Source: Cyanobium sp. FGCU52
Lineage (GTDB): Bacteria > Cyanobacteriota > Cyanobacteriia > PCC-6307 > Cyanobiaceae
Direction of reading: 5' to 3'
DNA length: 64,000 nucleotides
Assembly (NCBI GenBank): GCA_024958715.1
Contig: JANWUS010000063.1
Span: forward strand, 1 to 64,000
Shown here piece by piece: positions 51,575 through 60,695 of the stretch. A program made the position numbers and the translations under genes. The first letter of the stretch is position 1. Each line of letters opens with the position of its first letter. The notes beneath the pieces were generated by a model, which was not told where the DNA came from, ran no database searches, and was given only the letters and a program-made list of their open reading frames with translations.

Positions 51575-51603
51575 CCCTGCGCTGATCGGGGCGCCGGGCT
51601 TTT
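51575..51603 (+). terminator. Intrinsic terminator of the monooxygenase/C-S lyase operon
   Basis: CCC-T-GCGC (51575-51582) pairs with GCGC-C-GGG (51591-51598) with one internal mismatch, followed by CTTTT. It lies about 70 bases after the last gene of the plus-strand run. The remaining sequence to 51800 shows open frames on both strands but nothing recognisable. Confidence 0.5.
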
Positions 51604-51800
51604 GAGGGTCCTGGCATGGAGGCTGGATTGGCCGGCCCGCGCCGATCTGGAGCGAAGACTTCGGCTGGCCCATTGCGCCGCAGGGCCTTCAGATCGCTGT
51701 GCCCGGCAGCGTTGCCCTTGACCTGGGGAGCCGATCGGAGGATGGGCAACAGCGCGCGCCTCTGGCTTCGCCTTGGGGTGTGCCGCGCTTACCGCTGCCA

Positions 51801-53426
51801 TCAGCCCTGGCCTGGCGACTGGTCGCGCAGGGCCGGCACATAGGGAATCAAGCCCTTGGCGAAGGCTTCCACCTGAATCTCCAGCGGCAGGGTGCGTACG
51901 TCCTGAATGAAGCCATCCACCTCCAGCATCCAGGGGATCGACGCGTGCTCCAGCAGGCTGGGCAGGCACCAGTTAGGCGCGAAGGGATGGATGCCCAACA
52001 GGTCGCGGACCTTTTTGGAGTGGGACTGGGCGGTGCTGGCGGAGACGCCGAAGGCGTCCCAGATCGTCTTGGGCGTGCAGTGGGGCGTCTGGGAGGGATC
52101 AAAGAGAAAGTTGGCCGACCCGATGGCATGCACCACCCCCGCGCACCAGGAAGGCTCCCGCCCCGTCAGCAGCGGTGAAGGACGCTTGCGGGCCAGAGCC
52201 GCCAGGGCGGCATGGATCAGCTCGCGGTAGTCGTGGTTCAGATGGCTCGTACAGAAGGGATCAATCCGGGCCATCAGGGCGTCGACGCGCTGCCGCAGCG
52301 CCGCTGGCACCTTCGGGGCAGGCTTGTCGGCAGAGGTTTGGGACATGCCGGCGTTGTTCTGCGACTGGTACGCATCGCCAGTCTCTCCGCTGGGATGGGT
52401 CACACCGATCAGCACCGGCAGGGTCATCCCGGCCACCTTGAGGCGGAAACGGCGGCGGCGCGGTGGGATGGCCTGCTGCCACAGGCCGGCCAGCTGCGGT
52501 TCGGTGTCCAGCCATTCGCACAGGGCCAGGGCGATCAGCTCCAGACGCCAGACGTCCATCCGTCGCGGCGGCATCAGCATCCGATCCGGCTCGACGAGCA
52601 TCACGGTGGGGAAGGCATCGCCGTCGGCCACGGGCCACCCGTGCTGGCGGATCTCCCGCAGCAGGCCCCTGGGCATGGCGCTCTGCGCTTCGAAGTTGAT
52701 CACCCGATAGGCGGGAAACAGCGCCATGGCCTGCCCATCACCGGCGTCCAGCCGTTCGGCCGCCTGCACATAGCGGCCGTAATCCTCGACCGAATCGAAC
52801 AGGATCACGCCATGGCTCTCCCCCTGCTGCCCGATGATGCAGCCGCTCCAGCCCCGGATGCCCAACGGGATGCAGGTGACCTGAAACAGATGGCCGTCAG
52901 TGGGAAAGCGTCGCCACGGCCGCCGGTCGTAGAGCGCGGCGGCCACCTCAAAGAAGCCCTGCACCACCTCAGGGGTGACGTCCTGGGTGAAGTAGGTGGT
53001 GAGCGCCTCCAGCCCCCGCGGCGCGTCGGCTGGGGCGACATGCTCCCGCAGGCTCTCGGCCACCGCCGCCAGGCGGGGCGTTTTCCCCTGGGCCACCAGA
53101 ACGCCCGGCAACAGGCCGGGAACCAGCTTCAGCAGCCTGGAGCTGTCCACCACCACCCGCTTCGGCTCGCCCGGCCGGCAGGGGGGCTGGGGCTCGTGGC
53201 GGGCCTGGGTGATCGCCTGCTGCAACACCTCCAGGGGCCGCTGCGGATGGCCCGGCACCATGGCGCGCACGGCGCCACTGGCATCCACCACCAGCACCAC
53301 CAGGGGGCGATAGCGGACGCCATCCTCGCCAGGCACCGTGGCGGGCAGGGTCACCAGGCCGATCTCCCACACCGTGGCGTGAGTGGCGATACCAAAGCCA
53401 CGCGGCCGCTGGTCAGGGCTGCCCAT
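51801..53426 (-). CDS. DUF6930/DUF6398-like protein
   Basis: A 541-residue cytoplasmic protein. The first two thirds (about 1-350) contain a domain of the DUF7309/DUF6930 sort seen in uncharacterised bacterial proteins ('DGHLFQVTCIPLGIRGWSGCIIGQQGESHGVILFDS'). The C-terminal part (about 385-510) matches DUF6398: 'DYRELIHAALAALARKRPSPLLTGREPSWCAGVVHAIG', 'NFLFDPSQTPH' and 'FGVSASTAQSHSKKVRDLLGI', where the last piece looks like a helix-turn-helix. Role unknown. It is divergent from hsdM with a 180-base gap, next to the restriction island, so a defence link is possible but not shown. Confidence 0.7.
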   Translation of the reverse strand: MGSPDQRPRGFGIATHATVWEIGLVTLPATVPGEDGVRYRPLVVLVVDASGAVRAMVPGHPQRPLEVLQQAITQARHEPQPPCRPGEPKRVVVDSSRLLKLVPGLLPGVLVAQGKTPRLAAVAESLREHVAPADAPRGLEALTTYFTQDVTPEVVQGFFEVAAALYDRRPWRRFPTDGHLFQVTCIPLGIRGWSGCIIGQQGESHGVILFDSVEDYGRYVQAAERLDAGDGQAMALFPAYRVINFEAQSAMPRGLLREIRQHGWPVADGDAFPTVMLVEPDRMLMPPRRMDVWRLELIALALCEWLDTEPQLAGLWQQAIPPRRRRFRLKVAGMTLPVLIGVTHPSGETGDAYQSQNNAGMSQTSADKPAPKVPAALRQRVDALMARIDPFCTSHLNHDYRELIHAALAALARKRPSPLLTGREPSWCAGVVHAIGSANFLFDPSQTPHCTPKTIWDAFGVSASTAQSHSKKVRDLLGIHPFAPNWCLPSLLEHASIPWMLEVDGFIQDVRTLPLEIQVEAFAKGLIPYVPALRDQSPGQG

Positions 53427-53606
53427 GGCAGGGAATCATTGGGCCCAGATTTTCCCATCGTTCGGCACCAGGGTCACCGCCAGCCCTCCGATGCGTCAGT
53501 GGCGGCGACGGTGGCTCGACGGGAACGGTCGAGATGAGGGCTGGGAGTGGGGCTTTCCGCTCCCTAGCCTTGGCCAGCTCCAAAGCCCAGCGCTCCGCCA
53601 GAGCCC

Positions 53607-55517
53607 ATGGATCAGGCCACCCACAACCGGATCGTGAGCTTCCTGTGGGGCATCGCCGACGATGTGCTGCGCGATCTGTTCCGGCGCGGCAAGTATCCGG
53701 ATGTGATCCTGCCGATGTGTGTACTGCGTCGGCTGGATGCGGTGCTGGAGCCCACCAAGCCGAAGGTGCTGGAGACGAAAGCCCGCCTGGATGCGGCGGA
53801 GATCAAGGAGCAGGCGGGGGCGTTATGCAAGGCAGCGGGTCAGGCCTTTTACAACATCTCGCCCTTTGTGCTGCGCGATCTCGCCAGCCGGGGCAGCGAA
53901 CAGAAACTACGGGCCGATTTCGAAGCGTATCTGGAGGGGTTTTCAGAGAATGTGCAAGATATCATGGAGAATTTCAAATTCCGCAACCATATTCCCACCC
54001 TTTCCCGCTCCGATTCGCTCGGCACGCTGATCAGCAAGTTTCTCGATCCCCAGGTGGATCTGAGCCCGGCCGCGCTCGACAACCACGCCATGGGCACGGT
54101 GTTCGAAGAGCTGGTGCGCCGCTTCAATGAGGAGAACAACGAGGAGGCGGGTGAGCACTGGACACCGCGCGATGCCGTGCGGTTGATGACCACATTGATG
54201 TTTCGCCCGATTGCCGCCTTGGTCAAGAGCGGCACCTATCTGCTCTACGACGACGCCTGCGGCACCGGCGGAATGCTCACCGTGGCGGACGAAACCCTGC
54301 GCGAGCTGGCGGCGGCCTTTGGGCAGGAGGTGGTGACCCGCCTCTATGGCCAGGAGATCAACCCGGAAACCTATGCGGTCTGCAAGGCCGACATGCTACT
54401 CAAAGGGGAGGGCGAACACGCCGACACGATCATGGGCGGCGCCGAGTGGTCAACCTTGTCGCACGATGCCTTTGCGGGGATGGTGTTTGATTTCATGCTC
54501 TCCAACCCGCCCTATGGCAAGAGCTGGAAGAAGGATCTGGAGGTGATGGGCGGCAAGAAGGAGATGAAGGATCCGCGCTTCCAGGTGAACCATCGCGGCG
54601 AGGTGTTGTCGCTGGTGACGCGCTCCAGCGACGGCCAGATGCTGTTCCTGGCCAACATGGCCAGCAAGATGAACCACGAGACACCCCTGGGCAGCCGCAT
54701 CGCCCAGGTGCATAACGGCTCCTCGCTGTTCACCGGCGACGCGGGATCGGGCGAGAGCAACATCCGCCGCTGGCTGTTTGAAAACGACTGGGTGGAGGCG
54801 ATCGTGGCCCTGCCCCTCAATCTCTTCTACAACACGGGGATTGCCACCTATGTGTGGCTGCTGAGCAACCGCAAAACGCCCGAACGGCAGGGCAAGGTGC
54901 AGCTGATCGATGCCAGCGGCTGGTTCGAGCCCTTGCGCAAGAACCAGGGCAAAAATAACTGCATCATGGGCCCGGCCGACATCGAGCGGGTGATGGCGGC
55001 CTATGACGCCATGGAGGAGAGCGACCACGCCAAGGTGTTTGCCAATGAAGCCTTCGGCTATTGGAAGGTGAGCGTGGAGCGCCCATTGCGCCTGCACAGC
55101 CGCATCACCCAGGCGGCGATCGAGGCGCTGCGCAGCGCGTCGGGCGACCGGGAGATTCGTGAAACGTTCTGGGTCGACTACGGCGAGGCGCTGCTGAACA
55201 ACTTCGCCAACCTGAGACCGGAGCTGGAGCAGCGGTTGCGGGAGTGGAGCGCCGGCGATGACGCCGCGGAGGACAACGACGAGGGCGCCGACGACGAGGG
55301 CGACGAAAAGCCCAGCGGCAAGGGCGGCATCCCCGAGAAGCGCCGCAAGAAGCTGCTGGATCCAGCCACCTGGATGCGCGATGCCCAGCTGGCGGCGGCG
55401 GCCGAAGCGCTGCGGGAGCTGTTCGACGAGGAGCTGTCGACGACCACAACCACTTCCGCAGCGAGGTGCAGAACGCCCTCAAGCTGCAGGGCCTCAAGCT
55501 CAGCGCCGTGGACCTGA
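53607..55517 (+). CDS. hsdM: Type I restriction-modification N6-adenine methyltransferase (frameshifted near 3' end)
   Basis: Modification subunit HsdM: with HsdS it methylates adenine in the target site, and with HsdR it forms the restriction complex. An N-terminal helical domain ('MDQATHNRIVSFLWGIADDVLRDLFRRGKYPDVILPM') precedes the methyltransferase core with the SAM motif 'DDACGTGGMLTVADETL' and catalytic 'NPPYGKSWKKD'. The frame is good for about 610 residues and then becomes a Thr/Ser-rich nonsense tail. The expected C terminus continues in another frame. Adding one T after 55436 restores 'ELFDDHNHFRSEV' and a full product of about 775 residues. It may be a real mutation or a sequencing error. 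Confidence 0.9.
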   Translation: MDQATHNRIVSFLWGIADDVLRDLFRRGKYPDVILPMCVLRRLDAVLEPTKPKVLETKARLDAAEIKEQAGALCKAAGQAFYNISPFVLRDLASRGSEQKLRADFEAYLEGFSENVQDIMENFKFRNHIPTLSRSDSLGTLISKFLDPQVDLSPAALDNHAMGTVFEELVRRFNEENNEEAGEHWTPRDAVRLMTTLMFRPIAALVKSGTYLLYDDACGTGGMLTVADETLRELAAAFGQEVVTRLYGQEINPETYAVCKADMLLKGEGEHADTIMGGAEWSTLSHDAFAGMVFDFMLSNPPYGKSWKKDLEVMGGKKEMKDPRFQVNHRGEVLSLVTRSSDGQMLFLANMASKMNHETPLGSRIAQVHNGSSLFTGDAGSGESNIRRWLFENDWVEAIVALPLNLFYNTGIATYVWLLSNRKTPERQGKVQLIDASGWFEPLRKNQGKNNCIMGPADIERVMAAYDAMEESDHAKVFANEAFGYWKVSVERPLRLHSRITQAAIEALRSASGDREIRETFWVDYGEALLNNFANLRPELEQRLREWSAGDDAAEDNDEGADDEGDEKPSGKGGIPEKRRKKLLDPATWMRDAQLAAAAEALRELFDEELSTTTTTSAARCRTPSSCRASSSAPWT

Positions 55518-55933
55518 AGTTGCTGCTCAAGCAGGTGAGCTGGCGCGAGGAGAGCGCCCCGCCGGTGATCGCCAAGGTGCACAAGGGCGGCCGGGTGGCG
55601 GCCGATCCCCTGCGCGGCCTGTTCCCGCTGGAGCTGGGCGGCAAGGCCTGCGTAGTGGAGTACGAACCCGATGCCGACCTGCGCGACAGCGAGCAGATCC
55701 CGCTGCTGGAGGAGGGCGGCATCGAGGCCTTCCTGCAGCGGGAAGTGCTGCCCTACACCCCCGATGCCTGGTTCAACCCCGAGGCCACCAAGGTGGGCTA
55801 CGAGGTGAGCTTCACCCGCCACTTCTACAAACCCAAGCCCCTGCGCAGCCTCGCCGAGATCGCCGCCGACATCCGCGCCATCGAGGCGGAAGCCGAGGGC
55901 CTGCTCGATGGGCTGCTGGTGGGGGCGGGGTGA
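55439..55933 (+). pseudogene. hsdM: C-terminal fragment of hsdM in shifted frame
   Basis: This frame carries the normal HsdM end: 'DDHNHFRSEVQNALKLQGL', 'VSWREESAPPVIAKVHKGG', 'EYEPDADLRDSEQIPLLEEGGIEAFLQREVLPYTPDAW' and 'VSFTRHFYKPKPLRSLAEI'. It has no start of its own other than an internal GTG at 55466. It joins the upstream hsdM frame across a one-base deletion in a tandem 'gagctgttcgacga / gagctgtcgacga' repeat. It could be made as a separate polypeptide only by reinitiation at that GTG. Confidence 0.8.
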
Positions 55934-55954
55934 GGGCCTCCTTATGCAACGCAG

Positions 55955-56031
55955 CCTTCACCATGGCGCCGCCAGGGCTCCATACGCAACGCTGCGTTTA
56001 ACATGAAGGCCTGTGGCGCCCATGCGCAAGG
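55955..56031. repeat. Imperfect inverted repeat around the Fic gene start
   Basis: CCTTCACCATGGCGCC (55955-55970) and GGCGCCCATGCGCAAGG (56015-56031) are imperfect inverted copies. Between them lies a near-perfect palindrome AACGC-T-GCGTT (55988-55998). They span the 88-base gap and the first codons of the Fic gene, so they could be an operator or an mRNA hairpin that hides the start. Confidence 0.4.
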
Positions 56032-57218
56032 CTGAGCGATGCATGGCTGAAGCCCAGGCCCACCGCGCCGGTCGTTACCGCACCCAGCCCACGGGATATC
56101 GAGCCTTCCTGCCGGCGCCTCTGCCGCCCGATCCGCCCCTGCGGCTGGAGGGGGAGTTGCAACTGCTGCTGTCCCAGGCCGACCGTGCCCTGGGCCGGCT
56201 GGACGGATCGGTGGAAACGCTGCCCAATCCCGATCTGTTCGTGCTGATGTACGTGCGCAAGGAGGCGGTGCTCTCCAGCCAGATCGAAGGCACCCAAAGC
56301 TCCCTGCAGGATCTGCTGGCGGCGGAGGCCCAGCTGTTCGGCGCCGACAGCCTGCCCAAGGATGTAGATGAGGTGGTGAATTACGTGCGGGCGATGAAGC
56401 ACGGTCTGGCGCGGCTGGAGAGCTTGCCGGTATCGATGCGGCTGATTGGCGAGATCCACGCGGAGCTGCTGCAGGGGGTGCGCGGCAGCCGGTTGACGCC
56501 GGGCGAGCTACGCCGCAGCCAGAACTGGATCGGCCCCAGCGGTTGCAGCCTGGCGACGGCCACCTTCGTGCCGCCTCCACCGGAGGAGCTGCCGGAGGCG
56601 CTGGGGGCCCTGGAGCGGTTTCTGCATCAGCAGGATGCGATCCCGGCGCTGATCAAAATCGGCCTGGCCCATGCGCAGTTCGAAACGATCCACCCGTATC
56701 TCGATGGCAACGGCCGGGTGGGGCGGCTTTTGATCACGTTTCTACTCACGGAGCGGGGCATCCTGCAGAAGCCGGTGTTGTATCTCTCCCATTACTTCAA
56801 GCAGCAACGCCAGGCCTACTACGACCATCTACAGGCGGTGCGGGAGGCGGGCAACTGGGAGGGCTGGCTGGCCTTCTTTCTGCGGGGCGTGGCGGTGGTG
56901 AGCCAGGAGGCCAGCGGCACGGCCCGGCGGATCCTGGCGATGCGGGAGGAGCACCGGGCGCAGATCACCATCCACCTCGGCCGCGCCGCCGGCAATGGCC
57001 ATCGCGTGCTGGAAAGCCTGTACGACCGGCCGATCGTGAGCGTGCAGGCCATCCAGGAGTTGATCGGCGGCACCTATGCGGCCGCCAACAGCCTGGTGGC
57101 ACGGCTGGAGCAGCTGGGCATCCTGCGCGAGATGACCGGCCAGAAGCGCAACCGCCGCTTCTGCTATCAGCCCTACGTGGAGCTGTTCGGCGACTCGCCC
57201 CAGGAGGTGCTGCCGTGA
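56022..57218 (+). CDS. Fic-domain protein, self-inhibited class
   Basis: About 398 residues. The Fic active-site motif is complete: 'HPYLDGNGRVGR' (about 224-235), matching HxFx(D/E)GNGRxxR with Tyr for Phe. The inhibitory motif (S/T)xxxE(G/N) is present on the N-terminal side as 'SSQIEGTQSS' (about 85), so it is a class II, self-inhibited AMP-transferase. A Fic_N domain precedes and a winged-helix-like C-terminal part ('SVQAIQELIGGTYAAANSLVARLEQLGILRE') follows. Starts at 56013 (GTG) or 56043 (ATG) are also possible. Its stop overlaps hsdS (GTGA), tying it into the restriction operon. Confidence 0.92.
   Translation: MRKAERCMAEAQAHRAGRYRTQPTGYRAFLPAPLPPDPPLRLEGELQLLLSQADRALGRLDGSVETLPNPDLFVLMYVRKEAVLSSQIEGTQSSLQDLLAAEAQLFGADSLPKDVDEVVNYVRAMKHGLARLESLPVSMRLIGEIHAELLQGVRGSRLTPGELRRSQNWIGPSGCSLATATFVPPPPEELPEALGALERFLHQQDAIPALIKIGLAHAQFETIHPYLDGNGRVGRLLITFLLTERGILQKPVLYLSHYFKQQRQAYYDHLQAVREAGNWEGWLAFFLRGVAVVSQEASGTARRILAMREEHRAQITIHLGRAAGNGHRVLESLYDRPIVSVQAIQELIGGTYAAANSLVARLEQLGILREMTGQKRNRRFCYQPYVELFGDSPQEVLP
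57202..57207 (+). promoter_or_regulatory. Ribosome binding site of hsdS
   Basis: A perfect AGGAGG, seven bases before the GTG at 57215 and inside the end of the Fic gene. It fixes the start of hsdS, which the ORF track misses, and shows coupling to fic. Confidence 0.8.
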
Positions 57219-58606
57219 TCGAGGATCTGAAGCCTTATCCGCAGTACAAGGATTCAGGACTGCCGTGGCTGGGGGAGGTGCCGGCGCATTGGGAGATCAG
57301 ACGCAATGGCGGGTTGTTCCAGCAGCGCAATGATTCGGGCGCTAACGAGTTGCCGATTCTGGAGGTTTCGCTGCGAACGGGTGTGCGGGTGCGCGACTTC
57401 GCCACATCCAAGCGCAAGCAGGTGATGACCGACCGCTCGAAGTACAAGCGAGCTGGACAGGGTGACCTTGTCTACAACATGATGCGCATGTGGCAGGGAG
57501 CCGCAGGGATCGCACCCGTGAGCGGCTTGATCAGCCCGGCTTATGTTGTGTGCAGAGCCCTGCCTGGCATTGACTCTAGCTATTTCTCCAGGCTCTTCAA
57601 AACCGACGACTATCTGGCGGAGATTGATGCCGCATCGAGGGGCATCGTCAAAGATAGAAATCGACTGTATTGGGATCAGTTCAAACAAATCTGCAGCCCC
57701 TTGCCACCAGCCAGCGAACAAGTCGCCATCGCCCGCTTCCTCACCTGGGCCACCAACCGCCTGGACCGCGCCATCGGAGCCAAGCGCCGCATCATCGCCC
57801 TGCTGCAGGAGCAGAAGCAGGCCATCATCCATCGCGCCGTGACGCGGGGGCTGGATCCCGCCGTGCCGCTCAAGGATTCGGGGATTCCCTGGCTGGGGGA
57901 GATTCCGGAGCATTGGGAGGTGAGGCGTGCCAAGTATCTTTTCCGTGAAGTTGATCGCCGCTCACAGACAGGTACAGAAACCCATCTTGCCATGAGCCAA
58001 AGGCTTGGCCTCGTGCCAAGCAGCATGGTGCAGAGCACTCTTCGTTCGCAGTCTTATGCAGGCGGCAAACTCTGCAGCTCGGGCGACCTCGTTCTCAATC
58101 GTCTGAAAGCCCACTTGGGTGTTTTTGCTGTCGCCAAGCAGGATGGAGTCATCAGCCCGGACTACACAGTGCTCCGCGAGCAGGCATTGGCTCACGCCGA
58201 TTACTACGCGTGCATTCTGAAGTCGCCTGGATGCCGTGGAGAACTGCAGACGCGAGCGAAAGGGATAGTTGAGGGCTTTTGGCGCCTGTATACAGACGAC
58301 TTTTACGAAATCCGCCTGCCCACTCCACCAATAGATGAGCAGCTGCTGATAATGGATTTAGCCTCGCAACAAACGCGAGGTCAAGAGACAGCCATTTCCC
58401 GACTTGAATCGGAAATCACCCTCCTGCGCGAATACCGCACCCGCCTGATTGCCGATGTGGTGACGGGCAAGCTGGATGTGCGGGAGGTGGCGAAGGGGTT
58501 GCCGGAGGATGTAGAGCCGCCAATCCAGTCGGATGCCGCTGGCTACGATGGAGACGAAGCAGAGGATGATTCCGACTCAGATCCGATCGATACCGAGGAG
58601 GTTTGA
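57215..58606 (+). CDS. hsdS: Type I restriction-modification specificity subunit
   Basis: A 463-residue HsdS that recognises the two halves of the bipartite DNA target. Two target-recognition domains are preceded by matching headers, 'DSGLPWLGEVPAHWEIRR' (about 14) and 'DSGIPWLGEIPEHWEVRR' (about 222). Each is followed by a helical spacer ('AKRRIIALLQEQKQAIIHRAVTRGLD' and 'LESEITLLREYRTRLIADVVTGKLDV'). The first and second recognition domains differ, as expected for an asymmetric site. The GTG start overlaps the fic stop by four bases. The last codons are Asp/Glu-rich. The DNA target cannot be predicted by eye. Confidence 0.93.
   Translation: MIEDLKPYPQYKDSGLPWLGEVPAHWEIRRNGGLFQQRNDSGANELPILEVSLRTGVRVRDFATSKRKQVMTDRSKYKRAGQGDLVYNMMRMWQGAAGIAPVSGLISPAYVVCRALPGIDSSYFSRLFKTDDYLAEIDAASRGIVKDRNRLYWDQFKQICSPLPPASEQVAIARFLTWATNRLDRAIGAKRRIIALLQEQKQAIIHRAVTRGLDPAVPLKDSGIPWLGEIPEHWEVRRAKYLFREVDRRSQTGTETHLAMSQRLGLVPSSMVQSTLRSQSYAGGKLCSSGDLVLNRLKAHLGVFAVAKQDGVISPDYTVLREQALAHADYYACILKSPGCRGELQTRAKGIVEGFWRLYTDDFYEIRLPTPPIDEQLLIMDLASQQTRGQETAISRLESEITLLREYRTRLIADVVTGKLDVREVAKGLPEDVEPPIQSDAAGYDGDEAEDDSDSDPIDTEEV
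58595..58601 (+). promoter_or_regulatory. Ribosome binding site of the ATPase gene
   Basis: GAGGAGG, six bases before the ATG at 58608 and inside the end of hsdS. It decides the start of the ATPase (the track ORF begins 25 codons too early) and indicates translation directly after hsdS. Confidence 0.75.
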
Positions 58607-58607
58607 C

Positions 58608-59807
58608 ATGACAGCTGAAGCCAAAGCGCCTTTCATTAAGCGGATAGAGCCAACCAATTTTCTCTCATTTGGCTCTGATAACACTGGGATTGATCTTCTG
58701 CCGCTGAATGTGCTGATCGGTCCGAATGGATCAGGTAAGTCCAACCTGATCGAGGCAGTGTCACTGCTGCGTGCGGCACCTCGCGACCGCGGCCATGACC
58801 TCCGCGATGTGACGCTCAAGGGGGGCGGTGTAGAGGAGTGGATCTGGAAAGGAAGCCCACAGGGCGTGGCCCAGATCGACTGGCTAGTCAATGACCCGAA
58901 GGCGCCGAAACCCCTGCGACATGCTCTCGTCTTTCATGCCTTGGGGCAAGGCTTCGCCTTAAAGGATGAACGAGTGGAGTACAGCGAGCCCCAACCTGGC
59001 CAACAGACGCCGTACTTTTTCTATCGCTACCAAGAAGGCAGGCCGGTGGTGAACGTACGCGATCAGGGGCAGCGGCAACTAGCCCATGACAGCATCGAAC
59101 CAGATCGCTCAATCTTGGCCCAACGGCGTGATCCAGACAGCTATCCAGAGCTTGCCTGGTTGGCCAGCCATTACGAACGTATTCGTATCTATAGAGAATG
59201 GGAGTTTGGCCGGAATGCAACCTTCCGCGCTCCCCAGCGAGCTGATCAACCCAACGACGTACTCGCGGAAGATTTCTCCAACCTTGGGCTTTTCCTCAAT
59301 CGCCTCAAGACCCGTCATCCAACTGCCGCGCGCGCAATTCTTGATGGTCTGACCGATCTCTATGACGGGCTGACTGAGTTCACTGTGCTAGTCGAAGGTG
59401 GTACGGTTCAGGTGTTTTTTATGGAAGGAGAGTTTGCGATCCCTGCCACCCGCCTCTCCGATGGCACGCTTCGCTATCTCTGCCTGCTGGCCATCCTCTG
59501 CGAGTCTAATCCACCACCGCTGGTCTGCATCGAAGAGCCCGAACTGGGACTGCACCCGGATGTTTTGCCAAGGCTAGCGGATCACCTGTTAGCAGCCTCA
59601 CAGCGAACCCAGTTAATCGTCACCACTCACTCCGATATTCTGGTGGATGCGTTGAGCGAACAACCGGAATCGGTTGTCGTCTGCGAAAAGCATCATGGCG
59701 CCACATCCATGACACGCTTGGCGACTGATGAGCTGCAGGCATGGCTGGAGAAGTATCGCCTGGGTGAGCTATGGATCAGTGGCGAGCTGGGGGGAACCCG
59801 CTGGTGA
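58608..59807 (+). CDS. AAA/ABC-type ATPase (AAA_21, OLD-like)
   Basis: A 399-residue ATPase of the RecF/SMC-like group found in many defence loci. It has Walker A 'LIGPNGSGKSNLIEAVSLLR' (about 38), a signature-like 'RLSDGTLRYLCLLAIL' (about 284), Walker B 'VCIEEPELGLHPDVLPRLADHL' (about 307) and the 'TQLIVTTHSDILVDAL' switch. A coiled-coil or insertion region lies between the halves. No nuclease domain is attached. It overlaps the DUF4276 gene by four bases, and ATPase plus DUF4276 is a recurrent pair. It is embedded between hsdS and hsdR. Confidence 0.9.
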   Translation: MTAEAKAPFIKRIEPTNFLSFGSDNTGIDLLPLNVLIGPNGSGKSNLIEAVSLLRAAPRDRGHDLRDVTLKGGGVEEWIWKGSPQGVAQIDWLVNDPKAPKPLRHALVFHALGQGFALKDERVEYSEPQPGQQTPYFFYRYQEGRPVVNVRDQGQRQLAHDSIEPDRSILAQRRDPDSYPELAWLASHYERIRIYREWEFGRNATFRAPQRADQPNDVLAEDFSNLGLFLNRLKTRHPTAARAILDGLTDLYDGLTEFTVLVEGGTVQVFFMEGEFAIPATRLSDGTLRYLCLLAILCESNPPPLVCIEEPELGLHPDVLPRLADHLLAASQRTQLIVTTHSDILVDALSEQPESVVVCEKHHGATSMTRLATDELQAWLEKYRLGELWISGELGGTRW

Positions 59808-60418
59808 GTGCCCATCTCTACATCGAAGGCGGCGGCAACTCCAAGGAGGAGAAGATCCGTTGCCGTGAAGCCTTCTCCACCCTGCTCAAGAGCCAGGGCT
59901 TCAGTGGGCGCATGCCGCGGCTCACAGCCTGCGGTGGCCGTGGCGCTGCTTTCGACGACTTCAAAACCGCTCACACCACCGCAAAACCTGGCCATTTCAT
60001 TGGCCTGCTGATCGACAGCGAAGATCCACTGGCCATGCCCATGGAACCCCAGGAACAACAAACCTGGGAGCATCTCAGGCAACGAGATGATTGGGCACAG
60101 CCCAACGGTGCCACCGATGATCAGGTGCTGTTCATGACCACCTGCATGGAGACCTGGATCGCGGCTGATCGAGAAACCCTGCGGGCACACTACGGGCAAG
60201 GCCTCAATGAAAACCAACTCCCACCAACCACATCCCTCGAATCACGGCACAGACACACTGTTCAAGACTCCTTGGAGAAGGCCACATCAGCCTGCTCAAA
60301 CGCCTATCGAAAAGGCAAACGCTCGCATGAAGTCCTGGGCAAACTGAAGCCAGCCGTGTTGGCAGCCCTGCTCCCCAGCTTCGCTCGGGCCATGGCCATT
60401 CTTGAACAGAAGCTTTAA
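59804..60418 (+). CDS. DUF4276 (TOPRIM-like) protein
   Basis: A 204-residue protein of the DUF4276 family: 'LYIEGGGNSKEEKIRCREAF' is the N-terminal 'EG.G.' strand-loop, 'FIGLLIDSEDP' the middle acidic strand and 'QVLFMTTCMETWIAADRETLRAHYG' the later core. The conserved Glu and Asp positions give it a TOPRIM-like appearance, so nuclease activity is possible but not shown. The GTG start overlaps the ATPase stop, so the two are translationally coupled effector candidates. Confidence 0.85.
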   Translation: MSAHLYIEGGGNSKEEKIRCREAFSTLLKSQGFSGRMPRLTACGGRGAAFDDFKTAHTTAKPGHFIGLLIDSEDPLAMPMEPQEQQTWEHLRQRDDWAQPNGATDDQVLFMTTCMETWIAADRETLRAHYGQGLNENQLPPTTSLESRHRHTVQDSLEKATSACSNAYRKGKRSHEVLGKLKPAVLAALLPSFARAMAILEQKL

Positions 60419-60452
60419 GGCATGCCACAAGGCAGCGTCTCATCTCCAATGA

Positions 60453-60695
60453 ACCCAGCGGGGGAGGCCCAATTATCTGCATGCCTGTCTCTGCTACGTG
60501 ACCCGCAAGGCCATGACCAACACCAGCCTGCGCACTCGCATGGGAGTTGAAGCCCGCAACCGCGCCACGGTGTCGCGCGTCATCCGCAAGGCCGTCGAAG
60601 CCGGGGCCATCGTGCCCGCCGATCCGGAGGCAGCCCCAAAACTCAGGCGCTACCTGCCGATCTGGGCGGCGGTCGGACCCAACAAGCAGCCATGA
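60453..60695 (+). pseudogene. C-terminal remnant of an AlbA_2/Schlafen-type ATP-binding regulator
   Basis: The frame 'PNYLHACLCYVTRKAMTNTSLRTRMGVE', then 'RNRATVSRVIRKAVEAGAI' and 'RRYLPIWA', reproduces the winged-helix end of AlbA_2-domain putative transcriptional regulators. Only about 80 codons remain, opening after a stop at 60450 with no start. The rest of the gene has been lost. Such genes are frequent passengers of type I restriction loci. Confidence 0.6.

Noticed and set aside
51630-51800. Open frame with 'IWSEDFGWPIAPQGLQIAV'
   Set aside because: No start or family, and it becomes the antisense of the following minus-strand gene.
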